From positions 1 to 6,812 of the forward strand of contig JAGRBY010000391.1 of assembly GCA_020433835.1 (NCBI GenBank): 6,812 nucleotides of DNA. The letters are read 5' to 3'. A program made the translations under genes and the position numbers. Source of the stretch: Anaerolineae bacterium (GTDB taxonomy: Bacteria > Chloroflexota > Anaerolineae > 4572-78 > J111). The number at the start of each line of letters is the position of its first letter. The first letter of the stretch is position 1. The notes under the pieces are model-generated. The model had not been told where the DNA came from, did not search any database, and saw only the letters and a program-made list of their open reading frames with translations. This document shows positions 5,421 through 6,812 of this stretch, in pieces.

Positions 5421-6812
5421 TCCCCACAATAAATAGTCCACCCCACATCAGTATGGATACTATCGTCACCCAGCGCCCCACAATGCGAATTACCGTATCC
5501 TCAAAACGCAGCTCCAAAAAATGGGAGCCGGTGGGAATGGGAACGACCATCCAGCCCTCAATCGGCGTGGTGCTGATCGGCGGCTGGTCGATGGCCGGGC
5601 CGATGCGTGTGACCGGCCCGACGTCTTTATCGAGATTGCCGTCGTGGGGGCCAAGGTCTTCATAGATTGTGGCCGTCCAGCCGGGATAGTAGGGGATGAG
5701 AAACGTCACGCTCTGGCCTTCTTGCTCGGTGCCGACCCACAGCAGTTCGTGGACGCTGTCCATCTCCATCGAGTAGACGCCGACGCTGTCATCGGCCGGG
5801 AGGGCGGTGTAGTTGACCTTGGTGGCGATCTCACCGCCGCGCTCGACCTGTTCGGCCAGGCTCGACCAGTTGGGGATGCGCTGCACCCAGGCGGTCTGGC
5901 CGGTCATTTCATCGGACGATTGCTGGAAGCGGAAGAGCGCTGCCTGGCTAACCGGCCCTTCGGTCGGTTTGGGGTCGCGGACCTCGGCTTTGATGTAGGG
6001 GTAGCTGGCGAGGAGGATGAGGGTGGCGAGGAGGATGGTGGTTGAGAATTGAGAATTGAGAATTGAGAATTGAGAATTGGAGACTGAAGATTGGGGACTG
6101 GAGGTTGGGGGGTGAAGGATATGGGATAGGATGGTGCCGGTGGTGATGGCGATGAAGGGAGCGATGATGACCAGAAGCCGCCAGGGGAATTGGGCGAAAC
6201 TGGAGAGGGGGAGGATAGTCCACACAAAGCTGGAGATGGGTGTGGTTAGGAAGATGAGAATAAGGGTCATCGCCTGGAAAAAATAAAAGGTTCGTTTGGC
6301 GAAGGGTTCGGTTAGTTTGGGAACGATATAAAAGGAAAGTGCAAACAGGATGATGGCAGCGAGACCGATTTGAAAACCGGCATCATCGTCGGGGCCGGGA
6401 ATGCTGGCCCCGAAACCCCATTTCGGCGAGAAGAGTTGAAACAGTTCGACAAAGTCATCGCCAAAGGCAAAGCGACCGCCAACCCATTGATCGACGCGGA
6501 CGTAGTTGTACTCAAGAAAAGCCGGTATCCAGAAAATTCCGCTTAAACCTAATCCCAGAACAAGCGTGAACAGGGGCGGGAAACCGGATAGAATAGCGTT
6601 GGCGAATTTGTTATGTTTGTAGGGTTCGTAGAGTTGGTTGAGTTTATGGAGTTTGTGGGGTTTAGAGTTTCGGGTAGTCAATGGCTTAGGGTTGTCACGA
6701 CCCTTGCTGTTTGTCTCCGCCTTCGCCTCAGCCTTCGCCTTTCTTTTCGATAAAAGCTGCCAGACAATCATCACCGCTACATAGAGACCCAAAATAGGCG
6801 TAAACATGAGAG
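5404..6812 (-). CDS. Paralogous PF10131-like membrane protein, C-terminal part (5' end beyond right edge)
   Basis: The frame is open to the edge. The Met at 6807 is probably internal, because MFTPILGLYV aligns with residue ~199 of the neighbouring 599-aa protein (FSPFLMIYIL), so about 200 N-terminal residues are missing. Counting from that Met (467 aa), shared landmarks are NYVRVDQW (101-108; NYVKVEQW in the neighbour), GPDDDAGFQIG matching GPRDDFSFQLG, FAQFPWRLL (204-212; LVQFPWRLL), YPGW (374-377) and a basic end after a last membrane segment. Two insertions set it apart. One is a ~45-residue polar linker (21-67) containing KAKAEAKAE and HKLHKL; the other is residues 232-255, encoded by heptamers. 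The C-terminal soluble domain is longer than the neighbour's. The family role is likely polysaccharide or lipid-linked sugar handling at the membrane, inferred only. It probably precedes the 599-aa gene in one operon. Confidence 0.8.
   Translation of the reverse strand, partial: LMFTPILGLYVAVMIVWQLLSKRKAKAEAKAETNSKGRDNPKPLTTRNSKPHKLHKLNQLYEPYKHNKFANAILSGFPPLFTLVLGLGLSGIFWIPAFLEYNYVRVDQWVGGRFAFGDDFVELFQLFSPKWGFGASIPGPDDDAGFQIGLAAIILFALSFYIVPKLTEPFAKRTFYFFQAMTLILIFLTTPISSFVWTILPLSSFAQFPWRLLVIIAPFIAITTGTILSHILHPPTSSPQSSVSNSQFSILNSQFSTTILLATLILLASYPYIKAEVRDPKPTEGPVSQAALFRFQQSSDEMTGQTAWVQRIPNWSSLAEQVERGGEIATKVNYTALPADDSVGVYSMEMDSVHELLWVGTEQEGQSVTFLIPYYPGWTATIYEDLGPHDGNLDKDVGPVTRIGPAIDQPPISTTPIEGWMVVPIPTGSHFLELRFEDTVIRIVGRWVTIVSILMWGGLFIVGRRLRD
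6044..6113 (-). repeat. Heptanucleotide tandem repeat inside the partial paralogue, ~10 units
   Basis: Five identical GAGAATT units (6044-6078) are followed by degenerate units GGAGACT, GAAGATT, GGGGACT, GGAGGTT, GGGGGGT (to 6113). In the coding strand this gives a heptapeptide period, NSQFSIL then NSQFSTT. The five perfect copies suggest recent expansion. Confidence 0.9.
6613..6666 (-). repeat. Nonanucleotide tandem repeat in the polar linker of the partial paralogue
   Basis: Six 9-mers fit roughly GRGTTYRTR on the plus strand: ATGTTTGTA, GGGTTCGTA, GAGTTGGTT, GAGTTTATG, GAGTTTGTG, GGGTTTAGA. The coding strand yields a tripeptide period (HKL, HKL, NQL, YEP, YKH). The unit is unrelated to the 7-mers. 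Confidence 0.75.
6719..6742 (-). repeat. 12-bp direct repeat encoding KAKAEAKA
   Basis: GCCTTCGCCTCA is followed at once by GCCTTCGCCTTT, ten of twelve bases identical. It encodes the Lys/Ala/Glu stretch KAKAEAKAE in the same linker as the 9-mer array. Confidence 0.7.

Noticed and set aside
6044..6113. CRISPR array
   Set aside because: Units are 7 bp and contiguous with no spacers, and they lie in an open coding frame.
6805..6807. ATG as the true start of the right-edge membrane protein
   Set aside because: It aligns with about residue 199 of the paralogue and the frame stays open to the edge, so it is probably an internal Met.

Overview
The window looks like chromosomal DNA of a free-living bacterium, most likely a member of the Chloroflexota (Anaerolineae-like). 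This is an inference. It rests on a tandem pair of large 6-pyruvoyl-tetrahydropterin-synthase-related (PF10131-type) multi-pass membrane proteins, on many short 7-, 8- and 9-bp direct repeats scattered in spacers and inside genes, and on a type III glutamine synthetase beside a malic enzyme fused to a phosphotransacetylase-like domain. I see no integrase, transposase, plasmid, phage or CRISPR signal.

Layout, left to right. Positions 1-204 (minus) hold the first 68 codons of a type III glutamine synthetase (glnN), which runs off the left edge. Positions 205-1204 are a 1-kb protein-gene-free region and the most information-dense part. It has a 104-bp imperfect palindrome; an extended -10 promoter, long hairpin and intrinsic terminator that together read as an unrecognised ~115-nt plus-strand RNA; a near-consensus minus-strand sigma70 promoter feeding a ~66-nt terminator-ended RNA, with a second minus-strand terminator further on; a heptamer-repeat hairpin; and the maeB promoter. 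Positions 1205-3451 (plus) encode a full-length MaeB-type malic enzyme. Positions 3452-3548 are a short convergent spacer with a strong hairpin. Positions 3549-5348 (minus) encode a complete 599-aa membrane protein. Positions 5404-6812 (minus) encode the C-terminal ~467 residues of a paralogue whose 5' end lies beyond the right edge.

MaeB makes pyruvate and NAD(P)H from malate, and GlnN assimilates ammonium, so the left half is central carbon and nitrogen metabolism. The two membrane proteins probably act in cell-envelope or polysaccharide assembly (GT-C-like fold), but their substrate is unknown. They are co-oriented and adjacent, and have independently acquired in-frame heptanucleotide repeat tracts at the same linker position.

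I do not see a clearly new multi-gene system. The best candidates for something undescribed are the two small structured transcripts in 446-875, the possible double-terminator leader of glnN, and the repeat biology linking hairpins in spacers to expansions inside genes.
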